From contig NC_092225.1 in NCBI RefSeq assembly GCF_036320965.1, positions 1,479,756 to 1,543,755 of the forward strand: a stretch of DNA of 64,000 nucleotides. Direction: 5' to 3'. Under the pieces are notes generated by a model that was given only the letters and a program-made list of their open reading frames with translations, did not search any database and had not been told where the DNA came from. The translations under genes and the position numbers were made by a program. Positions 1-13,787 of this stretch are shown one piece after another. This DNA comes from Panulirus ornatus. Lineage: Eukaryota; Arthropoda; Malacostraca; Decapoda; Palinuridae. Position 1 is the stretch's first letter, and each line of letters starts with the position of its first letter.

Positions 1-2069
<2,069 letters not shown>

Positions 2070-3271
2070 AATTTGTGGTGGCATGATATCTACTTAGATA
2101 TATGATGTATGATTAAAGACACGATATACACTTAAGAATATGATATTTACTTAAAGATATGATATCTACTCAAATGTAGGATTTTTACTTAAAAATAAGA
2201 TATATACTTAGATATATGATATCTACTTAACAGTATGATAATGATCGAAAGATATGATATCTACCAAACAGTATGATAATGATCAAAAGATATGATATCT
2301 ACTTAACAGTATGATAGTGATCGAAAGATATGATATCTACTTAACAGTATGATAATGATCGAAAGATATGATATCTACTTAACAGTATGATAATGATCGA
2401 AGATATGATATCTACTTAACAGTATGATAATGATTGAAGATATGATATCTACTTAACAGTATGATAATGATTGAAGATATATCTACTTAACAGTATGATA
2501 ATGATCGAAGATATGATATCTACTTAACAGTATGATAATGATTGAAGATATGATATCTACTTAACAGTATGATAATGATCGAAGATATGATATCTACTTA
2601 ACAGTATGATAATGATTGAAGATATGATATCTACTTAACAGTATGATAATGATCGAAGATATGATCTCTACTTAACAGTATGATAATGATTGAAGATATG
2701 ATATCTACTTAACAGTATGATAATGATTAAAGATATGATATCTACTTAACAGTATGATAATGATTGAAGATATGATATCTACTTAACAGTATGATAATGA
2801 TTGAAGATATGATTTCTACTTAACGGTATGATAATGACCGAAAGACATGATATCTACTTAACAGTATGATAATGATTGAAGATATGATATCTACTTAATA
2901 GTATGATAATGATTGAAGATATGATATCTACTTAACAGTATGATAATGATCGAAGATATGATATCTACTTAACAGTATGATAATGATTGAAGATATGATA
3001 TCTACTTAACAGTATGATAATGATTGAAGATATGATATCTACTTAACAGTATGATAATGATTAAAGATATGATATCTACTTAACAGTATGATAATGATTG
3101 AAGATATGATATCTACTTAACAGTATGATAATGATTGAAGATATGATTTCTACTTAACGGTATGATAATGACCGAAAGACATGATATCTACTTAACAGTA
3201 TGATAATGATTGAAGATATGATATCTACTTAACAGTATGATAATGATTGAAGATATGATATCTGCTTAAAG
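2070..3271. repeat. 37-bp minisatellite array
   Basis: About 32 head-to-tail units of roughly 37 bp. Each unit contains GATATGATATCTACTTAAC followed by AGTATGATAATGATT/C, then GAA or GAAA. Units are more diverged on the left (2070-2220). The variant with GATTTCTACTTAACGG recurs at 2811 and 3145, 334 bp apart (about nine units), which suggests duplication of a multi-unit block. The array is AT-rich and has no coding capacity. Confidence 0.95.
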
Positions 3272-3359
3272 GTAATGAATCCGAGATGGTTACCATACTA
3301 GACCTCTGCAGAGTAAGTGATCAACATTATATACAGGAGGAGGCCAACATTTTTCAGTG

Positions 3360-4290
3360 TTTTCTTGAGCCTTCTGATTTAACCGAGTGTGGCTAACGCT
3401 TCTTGTGGATTTATTCTACCAATGTCTTATGTTCTCATATTCATTCAAACATATTTTACACTTCTTGATTTATTTCATCATTCCTTATGCTTCTTATTGA
3501 TCTTTTTTTTTCAACCGTGTTTCACGCTTCTTGATAGCATTCAAATTACCTTAGAGTTCTCAGTGATTTATTCAACCGTATTTCACACTTCTTGATTTAT
3601 TCCGCCATGCCTCTCGTTCCTTATTGATTTACTCAACCGTATCTCGCGTTTCCTCATCTAATCCACCAGGCCTCTGGATTCTCATGGATTTATTCGACTG
3701 AGCCACTAACTCACCTCTAATTGATTTATTTGACCGTATATCACGTTTTTCACATACTCCATCATGCCTCTTGCTTCAGATTGATTTATTCGACCGTGAG
3801 TCATGCCTGAAGTATGTCAACTCGACTGTGCCTGACGCTTCGTGCTGGTTTACCTGACCGTGTTACATGCATCTTACTGATCTATTGGACTGTAGCCTAC
3901 GTTTCCTATTGATTTATTCTACAGCGAATAATGCTACGTATTAATTTATTTGACCTCGCTTTACTTCACTGATTTATTCGACCTGGCTTTACCTCTGATT
4001 TATTCGACCAGGCTTTAAACTTATTTAATGACCTGAGTTATCAGTTTTCTTCATTAGACCTGGTAGTAATTTACATCGATCTTTTCGACCTGGCTTCGCT
4101 TCACATTGATTAGTTGAAGATGCTTCACTTCCAATTGATCTACTTGACGTGACTTCACTTCAAAATGATTTAATTGAATGACTTCACTTTACAATGGTTC
4201 ATTTCACGAAGTTTCCCTTCGAACTGATGTGTTCTACCTGGCCTCACTTCAGATTGGTTCATTCGACTGTTATGTTGACGACGAAATTCG
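3360..4290. repeat. decayed minisatellite (TTGATTTATTCGACCGTG-like)
   Basis: Diverged units of roughly 30-40 bp with the recurring phrases CTTCTTGATTTATTC, GACCGTGT and TTCACTTC. Units near 3400-3800 resemble TTGATTTATTCAACCGTAT. Those near 3950-4260 have become TTTATTCGACCTGGCTTCAC. Spacing is irregular, so this is an old tandem array that is no longer homogenised. Confidence 0.7.
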
Positions 4291-4349
4291 AAGGAGATTT
4301 TTTTTGTGGTACTTACACTTCGGATTGTCCTGTAACTTCATTACTAATT

Positions 4350-4425
4350 TCAGCACATCAGGATCCTTGTTGGGGTCAGAGAGATGACCATGTCCTCCAG
4401 TGGTCCAGAGTTCGAATCTCACAGA
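4350..4425 (+). repeat. possible tRNA-like (SINE head) fragment
   Basis: GAGTTCGAATCTC at 4408-4420 matches the pol III B-box consensus (GGTTCGANTCC) closely. An upstream A-box candidate (TTGGGGTCAGAGAG near 4367) is weak, and I see no cloverleaf. It may be the remnant of a tRNA-derived SINE. Confidence 0.25.
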
Positions 4426-4446
4426 TGACTCCTTATGGGTCAGATC

Positions 4447-4530
4447 AAACGTTAGGCCACTATACCCTAGGGTTGCACCGCTCTGCTCAAGGGTCATAAA
4501 GTAGTGCACAAGGGTCGAACCGTCTTTTTC
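4447..4530 (+). repeat. single module of the dispersed 21-bp satellite family
   Basis: The phrase order GTTAGGCCACTATACCC, then GGGTTGCACCGCTCTG, then CTCAAGGGTC parallels the core at 31.86-31.91 kb (GTCAGGCCATCGTACCC, GAGTCGTACCGTCGTG, CTCAAGGGTC). It is an isolated, diverged copy of the family that forms the large array at 31.8-32.7 kb. Confidence 0.6.
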
Positions 4531-5389
4531 AAAGGGTAAGTTTTTACAAGCAGGAACATTTCATGTAGGTTAGCTTTCGTTATGTGGGAGTTAATGTGAG
4601 AATAAGTAAGGATATTCTTACAGGAATTCCTATATTTTCTTGCCAAATTCGACCATTTCCAGCATCACCTCCAGTTAATACATCTCGAAACAAGTACATG
4701 AAATCAAGTAACAGGTAACGGAGGACCTACTGGCCAATAACGAGGTTACCTACTGAAGTAATAATCATTAATGCTGTGATCTGGATGAAATTTCAAACTG
4801 TGGCTTTTGAAAAGAACCTGATTAAATGCCACGGCATGAACACCCCTGCAGTAAGGACTGGTATCTAAGGCGCACAAAAGGTGGCTAGAACCAGTTCACA
4901 ATCAACACCAGGCTAGGTGTAGGCTCTGCAGTAACGGGGACGATGAGACAACAATTAGCGATTGGTCAGTGTGTTTCAGAGGGAAACGTGGGTCAAGATA
5001 GGTCATGTGTAAGTGTCTTTCACAGAGAGTGTTTCTCAGAGAGGAGGACGCGTGGGTCAAAGTGTGCCTGAGAATGAGAGAGAAATGGGTCAGCGTGATT
5101 TGGAGTGAGGGAGACACAGGTCGAAATATGATAATTCATGTAGCGTGTTCCTAAATAAAAGAGACGAGTCAGGAATAAACTTATGCAGCGAGTCTGGAAG
5201 TGAGGAAAACGTGAAGTCATTTTGGATACTGATGACTGGGCTTCAAAATTACACGTACTGTAGAAACTCCTCTAAGCTTATACATACCTTCAGTTAGATT
5301 GTTCTAATCATGTTCGTGAGAAGACGTGAAGATGCTGGAGTTACGATGGTCAAGCTAAGGTGTGTTACATTAACCTTACGACAACAGAG
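4531..5389. other. unannotated sequence
   Basis: No gene or clear repeat. Between 4970 and 5220 a loose recurrence of GTGAGGGAGAC/GTGGGTCAA phrases hints at a very old tandem array. Confidence 0.4.
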
Positions 5390-5441
5390 ACTAGTCCAAG
5401 TTAGTATCCTAACACACTAGTCCAAGTTAGTATCCTAACAC
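5390..5441. repeat. perfect 26-bp tandem duplication
   Basis: The unit starts ACTAGTCCAAGTTAG and ends TATCCTAACAC. It occurs twice, starting at 5390 and 5416, with no spacer. Confidence 0.9.
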
Positions 5442-5449
5442 AAGTTATA

Positions 5450-6535
5450 CTGGGGTCCTGTATTTATGGTTAAACTTTGAAGTTAGGCTGCGTTTCAGAA
5501 ATAATGATGTGACTCTGAAGTTATGCTGGGTTTTTGAGGTTATGGTGAGTTTCTGAAATTATGCTAGATTTTTAAAGTTATGCTGGGATTCTAAAGTTAT
5601 ATTTGGGCTTGGAAACTATCATATTCTGAGGTTACTCTGAAGTTATTTTTGGATCCCAAAGCTATGCTGAGCTCCTAAAGTTATGCTGCGGTACTGAAGT
5701 TGAGTTTTGAAGTTATGTTGGAATGCTGGAGATATATGATGTTCTGAAGTTCTGCAGAGGTTCTGGATTATTCTGGGCTTCTGAAGTTCTGCAGAGGTTT
5801 TAAGCTTATTCATGGTTTCTGAGGTTCAGACGTTTTGCTGGGGTTCTTGAGACCTGTTGGAGTTTTGGAGTTATGCTGATGTTTTGAAGTTATATTGGAG
5901 TTTAGAACTGCGATGGGGGCTCCGAAGTTGTGCTGGGCTGAAGTTAAGCTGTCGTCTTGAAGTTATGCTGGGGACCTCGAGTGTTCTGGTTTTGCTGAGG
6001 TTCTGGCGAAATGTTGTGGTTCTTAAGTTATGCTGGAACTCTGAGGCTATCCTGGAATTTTGGAGTTAGGGAGAAGATCTAATGTTATGCTAGAGTTATG
6101 CGGGTAGTCTGCAGTAACGTTAGGCTCTGAAGTTATGTTAGGGATCAGAAGTTATATACGGGTTTCACGTTACGTTGGGCATCTGAAGTTATGTTAGGGA
6201 TCAGAAGTTATACACGGGTTTCACGTTACGTTGGGCATCTGAAGTTATGATGCAATTCTGAAGCTATATTGGATGTAACAGTTATTTCGGAATGATGAAG
6301 TTATTACTTCATAATGATGAAGATATGTTGGGATGCTCATGTTATATGAGAATATGAAGTTATGAGGAGAAATTTGAATTCAAAAGTTAAATTCTGATTT
6401 TCGGTCCGTAAAGTTATGCTAGGGGCCTGAATTTAATGAGATGTTGAATTCATATCGGTATAATGAAGTTATCAGGATTCTAAAGCCACGTCACAAAGCT
6501 GAGGTTACTATCTGAATTCTGGAGTTATGTCAAGA
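5450..6535. repeat. decayed minisatellite (GAAGTTATGCTGGG-like)
   Basis: Dozens of diverged units built on TTCTGAAGTTATGCTGGG, spaced at about 18-30 bp. Inside it a newer ~56-bp duplication covers about 6128-6240 (each copy contains AAGTTATGTTAGGGATCAG and GGGTTTCACGTTACG). Chance open frames here, such as 5857-6069, only reflect the repeat. Confidence 0.75.
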
Positions 6536-8078
6536 TGGTGGACAAGATGAGGTTAACCAAGTCTTGACTAGACTAGAGAAGGTTGTGTTAGGTGAGGTTG
6601 GCCAGGCACAACTGTGCTAGGGGAGGCTGGTCGAGGTAAGGATCACCTCACTCGCTCAGCATGTAAGTCCAGGTGGTAAAGGTGTCAGTCATGTCGATCC
6701 TTCCAGCACAATATATCATCTGGCTTGATGAAAACCCTCGAAGGTCAGCATTAAACTTCCAAAACGTAAACAAAAAGAAAAGAAATGTGTCACAAAAACG
6801 TAACAGTTGTACACGAGTGAGTCTTAAGTTGCTAGATTCTCCACAGAATATTATTGTCAATTTCTCGTACAACATTACCCTCAGATTTTATGCTTTAGTA
6901 TAACGAAAACTGTACGACTACGGCAGTCAGTCGTGTGATGGAATAATAAAAGAAACAAAATAACCAGGATAGCAACATGCAGTTCGCCTGCATAAACTTC
7001 AGTATGTCTGAAATGTGTCGTGTGAGAGTAAACTTCATTTCGAAACTGATACATCACTCGCTGTTATCCGTCTAGATCTTTCGGGCCGCTTTATTGCGGG
7101 TTAGATTTTAGTTTTTGGGTTTATACATTTCCAGCACGTCTGGTGAATGCCTGGCTTCCAGCAGACATTCTCAAGCGAGCGTAAAATATCCTGGTGACGC
7201 TGTTGCCTCCAGCATGTCAAGCAGTTAAAGTCGGGGTGTGCTACGGGTGCTGTCACGCCACTCGCTCACGCCATCTGTTGATGTGGTGGCGAGTGAGCTC
7301 TCCGGCAAGAGTTACCCATTACTTTATCATGATAACATTATCAGCGTGGAAGTTTACTTGCCCTCTGCTCGGTTACTGTAAGGTATTATGTTCAGAGGTG
7401 GCAAGAGTCAAACGTTCGTAAATCAATATCTTTTTCAGAGCCTATTAGGCTTAATACCAAATATATGTATTACAGCTGTATATCAGCAACGAAGTCCTGA
7501 GTCTGACATTTAATTGTTCGTTATATTTGAATCCTGTTTCATTAGCTTAGGCATGTGTATGTTTAGTCTTTGTGTGTATGCACGAGTGTCTATCTTCATA
7601 TGTATATATGTGTATGAATGTATCTTGGTTTTATGGAGGTATTTGTGCGTGCATGTATTTATGTATGACTGCGTTTGTTTGTACAAATTCTTTCTCAGTC
7701 TTACCAGTAGAATATAGAATTGTGGTCGCCAAAAGTAGTTGGAAACTTGTTAATACTGCATGTGTCTCCCTCCTTCAAGACATGGACCCGAGGCACGCAT
7801 TTAGTTGCTGCTCCCATAGTTTCTATTTGGACGCCGGCCACTCAGTGATTGGCTGTTATGATACCTCTTTCTTCCCTTGAACAGCTAAGATGCGGAATTA
7901 TCTTCCTTCCTTCCTCCTTTTCCCCTTCCATGAACTTTCTACCCTTCAGAATTAAGTCTACAAACCTGTGGAACCCTGATTATTTTTCATTTTCTTTTTG
8001 TTTCATATTTCTTTTTTTTTTCTTTTACCCCAGATGGCCTTTGATGTGAGTATGCTCTGGGCGTGTCATGTCGGTCAC

Positions 8079-8081
<3 letters not shown>
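6536..8081. other. unannotated sequence
   Basis: No gene recognised. It contains a TGTATG-rich stretch near 7550-7690 and a T-rich stretch near 7980-8030. Open frames are short and unsupported. Confidence 0.4.

Positions 8082-8147
<66 letters not shown>
8082..8147. repeat. (TA)n at the 3' side of a minus-strand LINE copy
   Basis: A pure TA array of about 66 bp, directly adjoining the 3' end of the RTE-like copy at 8148-8712. Confidence 0.97.
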
Positions 8148-8148
<1 letters not shown>

Positions 8149-8712
8149 CATGAGAGCCGTTTTCCGCGTTAGTAAGGTAGCGCCAGGAACTGACAAAGAA
8201 AAGTCATATCCGTTCACATCCATTCTTCAGCTGTCATGTGTCTTATACCGAAACAGCTCCCTATTCAAAACCATGCAGGCATCCACATTCCTTTCCATGG
8301 TTTACCTTTGACGCTTCACATGCTCTGGTTCAGTCCATTGACAGCACGTTGACCCCAGTATACTACATGGTTGCAGTTCACTCTATCCCTAGCACGCCTC
8401 TCACTCTCCTGTATGTTCAGGCCAAGATCGCCCAAAATCTTTTCACTCCATCATTCCCTTTCCACTTCTGACACATACATATATCTAGCTACTCGTACTC
8501 TCCAAATGTCCAAACCATTTCAGCACACCCTCTTCTGATCTCTCAACCACACTCTTTTTATTACCACACATCTCTCTTACCCTTTCATTACTTACTCGAT
8601 CAAACCACCTCACACCACATATTGTCCTTAAACATTTCATTACCAAAACATCCACCCTTCTCCGCACAACTCTATCTATAACCCATTCCTCGCCATCATA
8701 TAATGTAATCAT
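8148..8712 (-). mobile_element. RTE-like LINE, 5'-truncated 3' fragment
   Basis: Read on the minus strand, this encodes the C-terminal region shared with the cluster at 43-60 kb, including [39 protein letters not shown] and a degraded end. A 3' UTR of the long type follows (compare copies A and G). The terminal hairpin region is visible as GCGTTAGTAAGGTAGCGCC at about 8168-8186. Divergence from the 47-56 kb copies marks it as older. The 5' end stops near 8712 without a TA array, while the 3' end abuts (TA)n. No complete domain survives. Confidence 0.85.
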
Positions 8713-8729
8713 TATATAAACAGGTGACA

Positions 8730-9020
8730 CTAAGGTTTGCATGTATGAGTAAATAGTTGTACTCGTGTGTTTCTCTGACTGTGAAGGAAGATTGTTGTGT
8801 TGGACATGTACTCGTCACCAGGTGAAGTAGCCGGGACGGGAGCCACAACAGTAAACAAGCCATCAAGGAGCAGGGTGCCGGGCCTGGGCTGGAGGCTCTG
8901 AATGCCTGGCTTACGGTGGATCTTAGTGGGCGCCACATACCTGCCTCGCATACCCGGCTGGCTTCCTTGCCAGGTGTTTTTTTTCCTTCTCTCTCTTTCT
9001 CCCTGTCTCAAGTCATACAC
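8730..9020 (-). other. minus-strand open frame, possible exon of unknown gene
   Basis: The minus strand is open for 96 codons. The central part (about 8800-8960) has balanced composition and GC-rich third positions, for example SLQPRPGTLLLDGLFTVV followed by APVPATSPGDEYMSN. A CAG|GTATGT donor-like site lies on the minus strand near 8935-8945. I recognise no domain. It could be a host exon or chance; homology or transcript data would decide. Confidence 0.2.
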
Positions 9021-9064
9021 ATGACCCTCAGGACGTAGTGACGTGCCTCATAGTGCAATGACAT

Positions 9065-9066
<2 letters not shown>

Positions 9067-9103
<37 letters not shown>
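9067..9103. repeat. (CA)n microsatellite
   Basis: A CA array of about 37 bp. Confidence 0.97.
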
Positions 9104-9106
<3 letters not shown>

Positions 9107-9359
9107 TAGTGAAAAAAGATATGGCCATGACCTTGTGCAACATAACTGCGCATTTTCATGCATACCTGACCCCAGACAGTAAAGCCACACACATCATACC
9201 ACGAAAGAAGTGAACTGAATACAAATGAATTCAAACAGCAACAGACCAGTGGACCCTTAACGAGGTTGTTTGTGGTAATGGAAGAAAACAGAAACCCATG
9301 GATTAGTGCGGCAAGAGTAGGAGGACGTACAAATTTTTCAGAGGAAGACATGTGAACTT

Positions 9360-9800
9360 TTTATAATATAGCTAATGAAGTGCAAATAATATCAATCGTG
9401 GATTTGAAGCGAAACATTTATCAAATTTGTGTCCGAACGTATCCATGGCACTGCTTGCAACTACTCTAATTGGTGAATCATTCAATCTGTAAGTAATTCT
9501 GTTGAAGAAATAGTATTTCACTTCATTCAAAGTAAAACGTTTCCTCACGAGTTTATATTCATTATCACGAGTTAAATCTAAGGAATATATCCGTAAATAA
9601 ATTGTTAGATCGAAAGTTATTGAAACCTTATATCACCTCCGAAACCTCTCTTCACTAATTTAGATAAATTTGATTCATTTAGTTATCTCTCATGGAATTT
9701 ATTTATCGCCTCTGTACACTCTCATAGACAAGTGGAGGATCCAAAGCTGTAGCCCCTGTACGGTACCACATTACACCCAAGTACCAGACTCGATGAAAGA
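9360..9800 (-). mobile_element. CR1-like LINE fragment (C-terminal part of the RT protein)
   Basis: On the minus strand 9366-9570 translates to DNEYKLVRKRFTLNEVKYYF, then FNRITYRLNDSPIRVVASSA, then MDTFGHKFDKCFASNPRL. This is the typical C-terminal tail of CR1/jockey-type LINE proteins (basic segment, then NR...WN.LP..VV.A, then F...LD). Upstream on the same strand (9570-9800), frameshifted pieces resemble the preceding LW..HL and RG.D.. segments. There are several frameshifts and stops, so it is a dead fragment. A second LINE in the opposite orientation follows immediately at 9870. Confidence 0.65.
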
Positions 9801-9869
9801 ACAATAGATCTAATCCCTTTTAACACAGCTACATACTTGATTTTCAAGCTCGCCATCTTGTTGTTTCCC

Positions 9870-10690
9870 TCCCGCACTCTGTTTTCTCATGGGCAGCTTC
9901 TTTTCCTATTGACTGATTTCCGTTATTATTCATGGATGATCCTCTCCTTTCCCAGTCGACAGTGACGCTGTCCTTCAGGGACCTGTTCTGCGTCCTAAGC
10001 TGTTCCCTCTATTTCAACAGTCGATGTCATTTTCCAGTAACACTATTCACTCATACGCTGACAATTCAGCGCCGACTCGCTCATTTTTTTTTCATATCAG
10101 CTTTATCTTTCTTTCACGATATACGCCTTTATTAACTCGGATCTAGTAAGGGTTTCCCAGTAAGACAGACGTAACCAGCTTAAGTTGAACGCCTCTAAAC
10201 CTCAATTTCTTCCCATTCTCTCCGTAAAACCCCTCACAACTTTCCCATCTCTTCGTAGGCTCTATAATTCCACCCCTCAACACAATAAACATACTTGGCA
10301 TCAATGTAACATCTAATTTGTCTTGAAAATTCCACATTGCACAGATAGCTAACTCTGCCGCCAAGAAACTGAGGTCTCGTTCAGATGCCGAAGATTCCTT
10401 CCTTCTGAACACTCGCTCTGAGTATTTACAAAGGACTGATTCGTCCTTATATGGAATACTGTTTTCATATGTGGGAAGTTCCTGTTTTACTCTCTCACTA
10501 CACAGAGTCGAGTCAAAAGCAATATGACTCATCAACTCTCCCGGTCTAACGTCAACGCTTGGCCCGCTTTCCCTTCGCTGCAGTTCAGGCTCTCTTTCCG
10601 TCTTGTGCATTTATTACTTCGGCTTCTACACCTGAGGACCAGCTGCTTTTGTGCATTTGTCGTTACCCACACCATATAATACTTGGTAAG
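9870..10690 (+). mobile_element. jockey/CR1-like LINE fragment (RT motif B to C-terminus)
   Basis: Plus-strand pieces in changing frames follow the order of a jockey-type reverse transcriptase. They are an IS.VI.DG-like strand (about 9920), VLQGPVLRPKLFPLF (about 9967, for the usual VPQGSVLSPTLF), IHSYADNSA (about 10046, the Y/F-A-D-D box with the second Asp changed to Asn), then KPQFLPILSVKP, FRCRRFLPSEHSL, LIRPYMEYC and RVESKA. A single-base deletion and in-frame stops break the frame, so it is a pseudogene. A 155-codon minus-strand frame over 10143-10610 is its antisense shadow. Confidence 0.75.
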
Positions 10691-10969
10691 CCTCTGTGTC
10701 GCATGATTATGATGTGGATGTTGTAGCTGAAGGTGGGCCGTTGTGATGTGTGTTTCTTTCCCTGTTTCATAACTTGTGGACTTCTTTAACTTATGATGTT
10801 TTCCCCAAGAGTGACAACCTGCCTCCCTTTAAAAGAGAGTTTTTCCATCACAAAAATTCACAGATTATTCTAATTCGTTTCCACTTGCTTTTCTGTTTCT
10901 TTAGCTCTGTTCCATTTCACTCATGGCCTGGACCTCGATGAAGGCTTTGACTTGAACCTTCAACAGGAA
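10691..10969. other. unannotated spacer
   Basis: No recognisable feature between the LINE fragment and the following decayed array. Confidence 0.4.
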
Positions 10970-11720
10970 ATAAAGAAACCTGACCCAACAACAAAAACTC
11001 ACACCCAACCTCACAACATGGCCACAACTCTGGCGCTATAAAAAAGCCACAAACCCGATACCACAACACAGCCATAAACCCGACTCCCAAGCACAGTCAC
11101 AAACCTGATCCCACAGCATACACTTAAGTCTAACCCCACAGCAAAGCCACGCGTCTAACCTTACGAAATATCCGGAAACCTAACTCCACAAGAGTCACAA
11201 ACCTAACCCCACAACTTAGCCACGAACTTGAACCCACAACTTAGCCACGAACTTGAACCCACAACTTAGCCACGAACTTGAACCCACATCTTTGTCACGA
11301 ACTTGAACTCACAACTTAGCTACAAAACTGATTCTACAACATAGTCATAAGCCGGACCCCACAAAATAGCCAAAAACCTGACCCCACAACATTCGTTACA
11401 ACCTGAGTTCACAACAGAGCTACGAACTTAAGTTCATAATATAGCCACAGATCTGAGCCTACATCATAGTTACAAACCTGAGTCTACGTAAATACAACTA
11501 AACCTAACCCGACAGCATAACTATAAGCTGTCTTCACAACATAGTCATAACCCTGACCCCACAACATAGCCACACACTTTATCCCACTGTATAGGTACAA
11601 GCATGACCCCAGAGCACAGGCGCAAACCTGACCCCACAACGTTATCACTAGTCTTAGCTTACAACACAGTGATAAACCTAACCTCACAAAATAGCCATGA
11701 ATCTAACCTTACTAATACAG
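10970..11720. repeat. decayed minisatellite (CCACAACATAGCCAC-like)
   Basis: About 30 diverged units of roughly 22-27 bp built on AACCTGACCCCACAACATAGCCAC. A younger sub-array at 11212-11310 repeats ACAACTTAGCCACGAACTTG plus AACCC about four times with few changes. Confidence 0.75.
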
Positions 11721-12246
11721 CCATTCATTTGATACAGATCGTATCCAAAGATTATAAAGTCTCCCAACATGTTTCAAACAATCAAGTGTAAAAGATGGAT
11801 TCAGACGAGGAAAAACAAGAGGAAGAATAACTTCAGTTGTTGCTTTTTGGCCCCGACCAAATGTAGACTCTAAATAGGTAGTTAATACAGGAGTGATCAT
11901 GCACGATTTGAAGACAAATGATTCTTGAGAAAGTTGCCATTAAAGAACCGCGTCATCTGTATGATCAACGGAAGACGTAAGTAATATCATAAACTGACAA
12001 CGATTTGGCTGCGATGATTTTGTATTATTTTTCCGGAATTCGAGTGTCGTTATCAAAAATGCTATGCCAGTTGCAGAAACCTTGATTGGATGTCTGGCCT
12101 CGTGGCGCAAGACCCTTTGCTTAACTCTGATGATACGACCCATTGATGGGGTGATGTCCCCACCTGCGTTGGAGACGAGGACCCGCCACCTCCGTCATAC
12201 TCCTCACACGTTCACTGAACTTTCCTCATTTAGTTTCATAATGACA
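11721..12246. other. unannotated sequence
   Basis: No gene or repeat recognised. Short open frames on both strands lack supporting features. Confidence 0.35.
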
Positions 12247-12300
12247 GTGTTACACCTGCCATCTCTTGCGAACCGGCCGTGGGAAAATAACCAGGTGAGT

Positions 12301-12379
<79 letters not shown>

Positions 12380-12421
12380 ACCTGCCATCTCTTATGAACC
12401 CACCGTGGGAAAACAGCCAGG
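12247..12421. repeat. (TG)n microsatellite framed by a 49-bp direct repeat
   Basis: A TG array (12303-12376) sits between two near-identical 49-bp copies at 12247-12295 and 12373-12421. Both begin GTGTTACACCTGCCATCTCT and end with CCGTGGGAAAA and CCAGG, and they differ at about six positions. The open frames across it (CVCV and THTH) are repeat artefacts. Confidence 0.9.
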
Positions 12422-13099
12422 AGCATGTCATGTCTGTTTCTTGGTAGGAGTGTATATTGTCAGGCGTGTGTGTGTTCTGTAATAAGTGCATCTCTTGACA
12501 GGTATGTGTTATATGACAGATTGTGGCATGAGAAGTGCTTATATCCCTGGGCAAGACCTGTTGTGTATGAAGATATATATTTCCATCCCAAGCAGATTAT
12601 GTACGCCATGTACCATCCTTCCAGAAGAGCAAGTGTAACAAGATTGCTTCTTGGTCTTTCTTACGTGGGCGTCGAACCAACAGCTTTCCTGTGAGTGCTG
12701 CGACGACAGTGATGGTGAGCAGGTCGATCACGTCGATAACGTACCCGGCAAATTGTGTTCCCTGTGTGATATGAGAACGAGTCTGGCTGCGACAGAGCCC
12801 CAGGTTGGATCTACCTCCCAGTACTAGGGGGTGGTGGTTCAGTTGAGTCACTTTATTGTATATTCTAATTGGATGTTTAGGGAAAGAGGAGATGGAGGTG
12901 GGACAGGGGAAGGAGTAGTTTTAAATAGAAGAGAGAGAAGTGAAGTGCAGACAGGTGTATGGTGGAGGCTCTCTGATGTGTGTGAGCGTCTCTACCATGC
13001 TGTGGCGTGGGCAAGACTGTACACCAGGCACTCGACACACACGAGTTCGTAGAATTAAAAAGAAATATGCGCTTGGTTGGCTGAGGGTCTCATGCATTC

Positions 13100-13102
<3 letters not shown>
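12422..13102. other. unannotated sequence
   Basis: No gene recognised. Open frames of 73-89 codons on both strands overlap each other and show no family features. Confidence 0.35.

Positions 13103-13156
<54 letters not shown>
13103..13156. repeat. (AC)n microsatellite
   Basis: An AC array of about 54 bp. Confidence 0.97.
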
Positions 13157-13157
<1 letters not shown>

Positions 13158-13329
13158 ACACATATCGTGGTATAGACACTTGAGTGATATATGAGCTAGA
13201 GTACAGAGGTGAGGTGAGTATTTTCCACGGAAACACTTCAGATGCAAAGATCATCTACTCAGTACGACACTTCGTAGAACTATTGGTTTATCGTAACACA
13301 GGATTTTACGACACTGGTTGTAAGCATCT

Positions 13330-13440
13330 TGTATTAGTGCAGTCAACGAAAGTATCCCAATGTCTGCCACAGTCAACGAGAGTATCCCAGTATCTGACAC
13401 AGCCAACAAGAGTACCCCAGTTTCCGACACAGTTACTGCA
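13330..13440. repeat. short decayed ~30-bp tandem repeat (x3-4)
   Basis: The phrase CAGTCAACGAGAGTATCCCAG and diverged forms recur at about 13339, 13370 and 13400, followed by TCTG(C/A)CACAG. Confidence 0.8.
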
Positions 13441-13741
13441 GTGTTATCAAGAGAATTACATAACTAATTCAGTAACAAAATGATAAAACATTCGGTCGGT
13501 TGGGTCGAAGTTTTAAGAGAAAATGATAATGACGATACGAAAGTTAATGATTACAGCCAGCTTTACCATGAATGCCATCTGCCAGTCTAATTAAAACGTT
13601 CATTAATGAATCCGGATAAGTCTCTCTTGGAAAAATAAATATGAAAAACTCATAAGCCAGATTTTTAGGCGAAATATCATAACAGGTTCAATCAGCGACC
13701 AAACAACTTTCATTAAATGATTCTCAACCTGCGCGCGCGCT

Positions 13742-13751
<10 letters not shown>
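13441..13751. other. unannotated AT-rich sequence
   Basis: Nothing recognised. A short (GC)n run at 13731-13741 precedes a (TG)n array. Confidence 0.4.

Positions 13752-13785
<34 letters not shown>
13752..13785. repeat. (TG)n microsatellite
   Basis: A TG array of about 34 bp, with a GCGCGCGC run 10-20 bp upstream. Confidence 0.95.

Positions 13786-13787
<2 letters not shown>

Noticed and set aside
2070..3271. Possible CRISPR-like array because of regular ~37-bp repeats
   Set aside because: There are no unique spacers; units are contiguous. It is a minisatellite in a eukaryotic context.
10143..10610. A 155-codon minus-strand frame
   Set aside because: The plus strand of the same stretch carries recognisable jockey/CR1-like RT motifs in order, so this is their complement.
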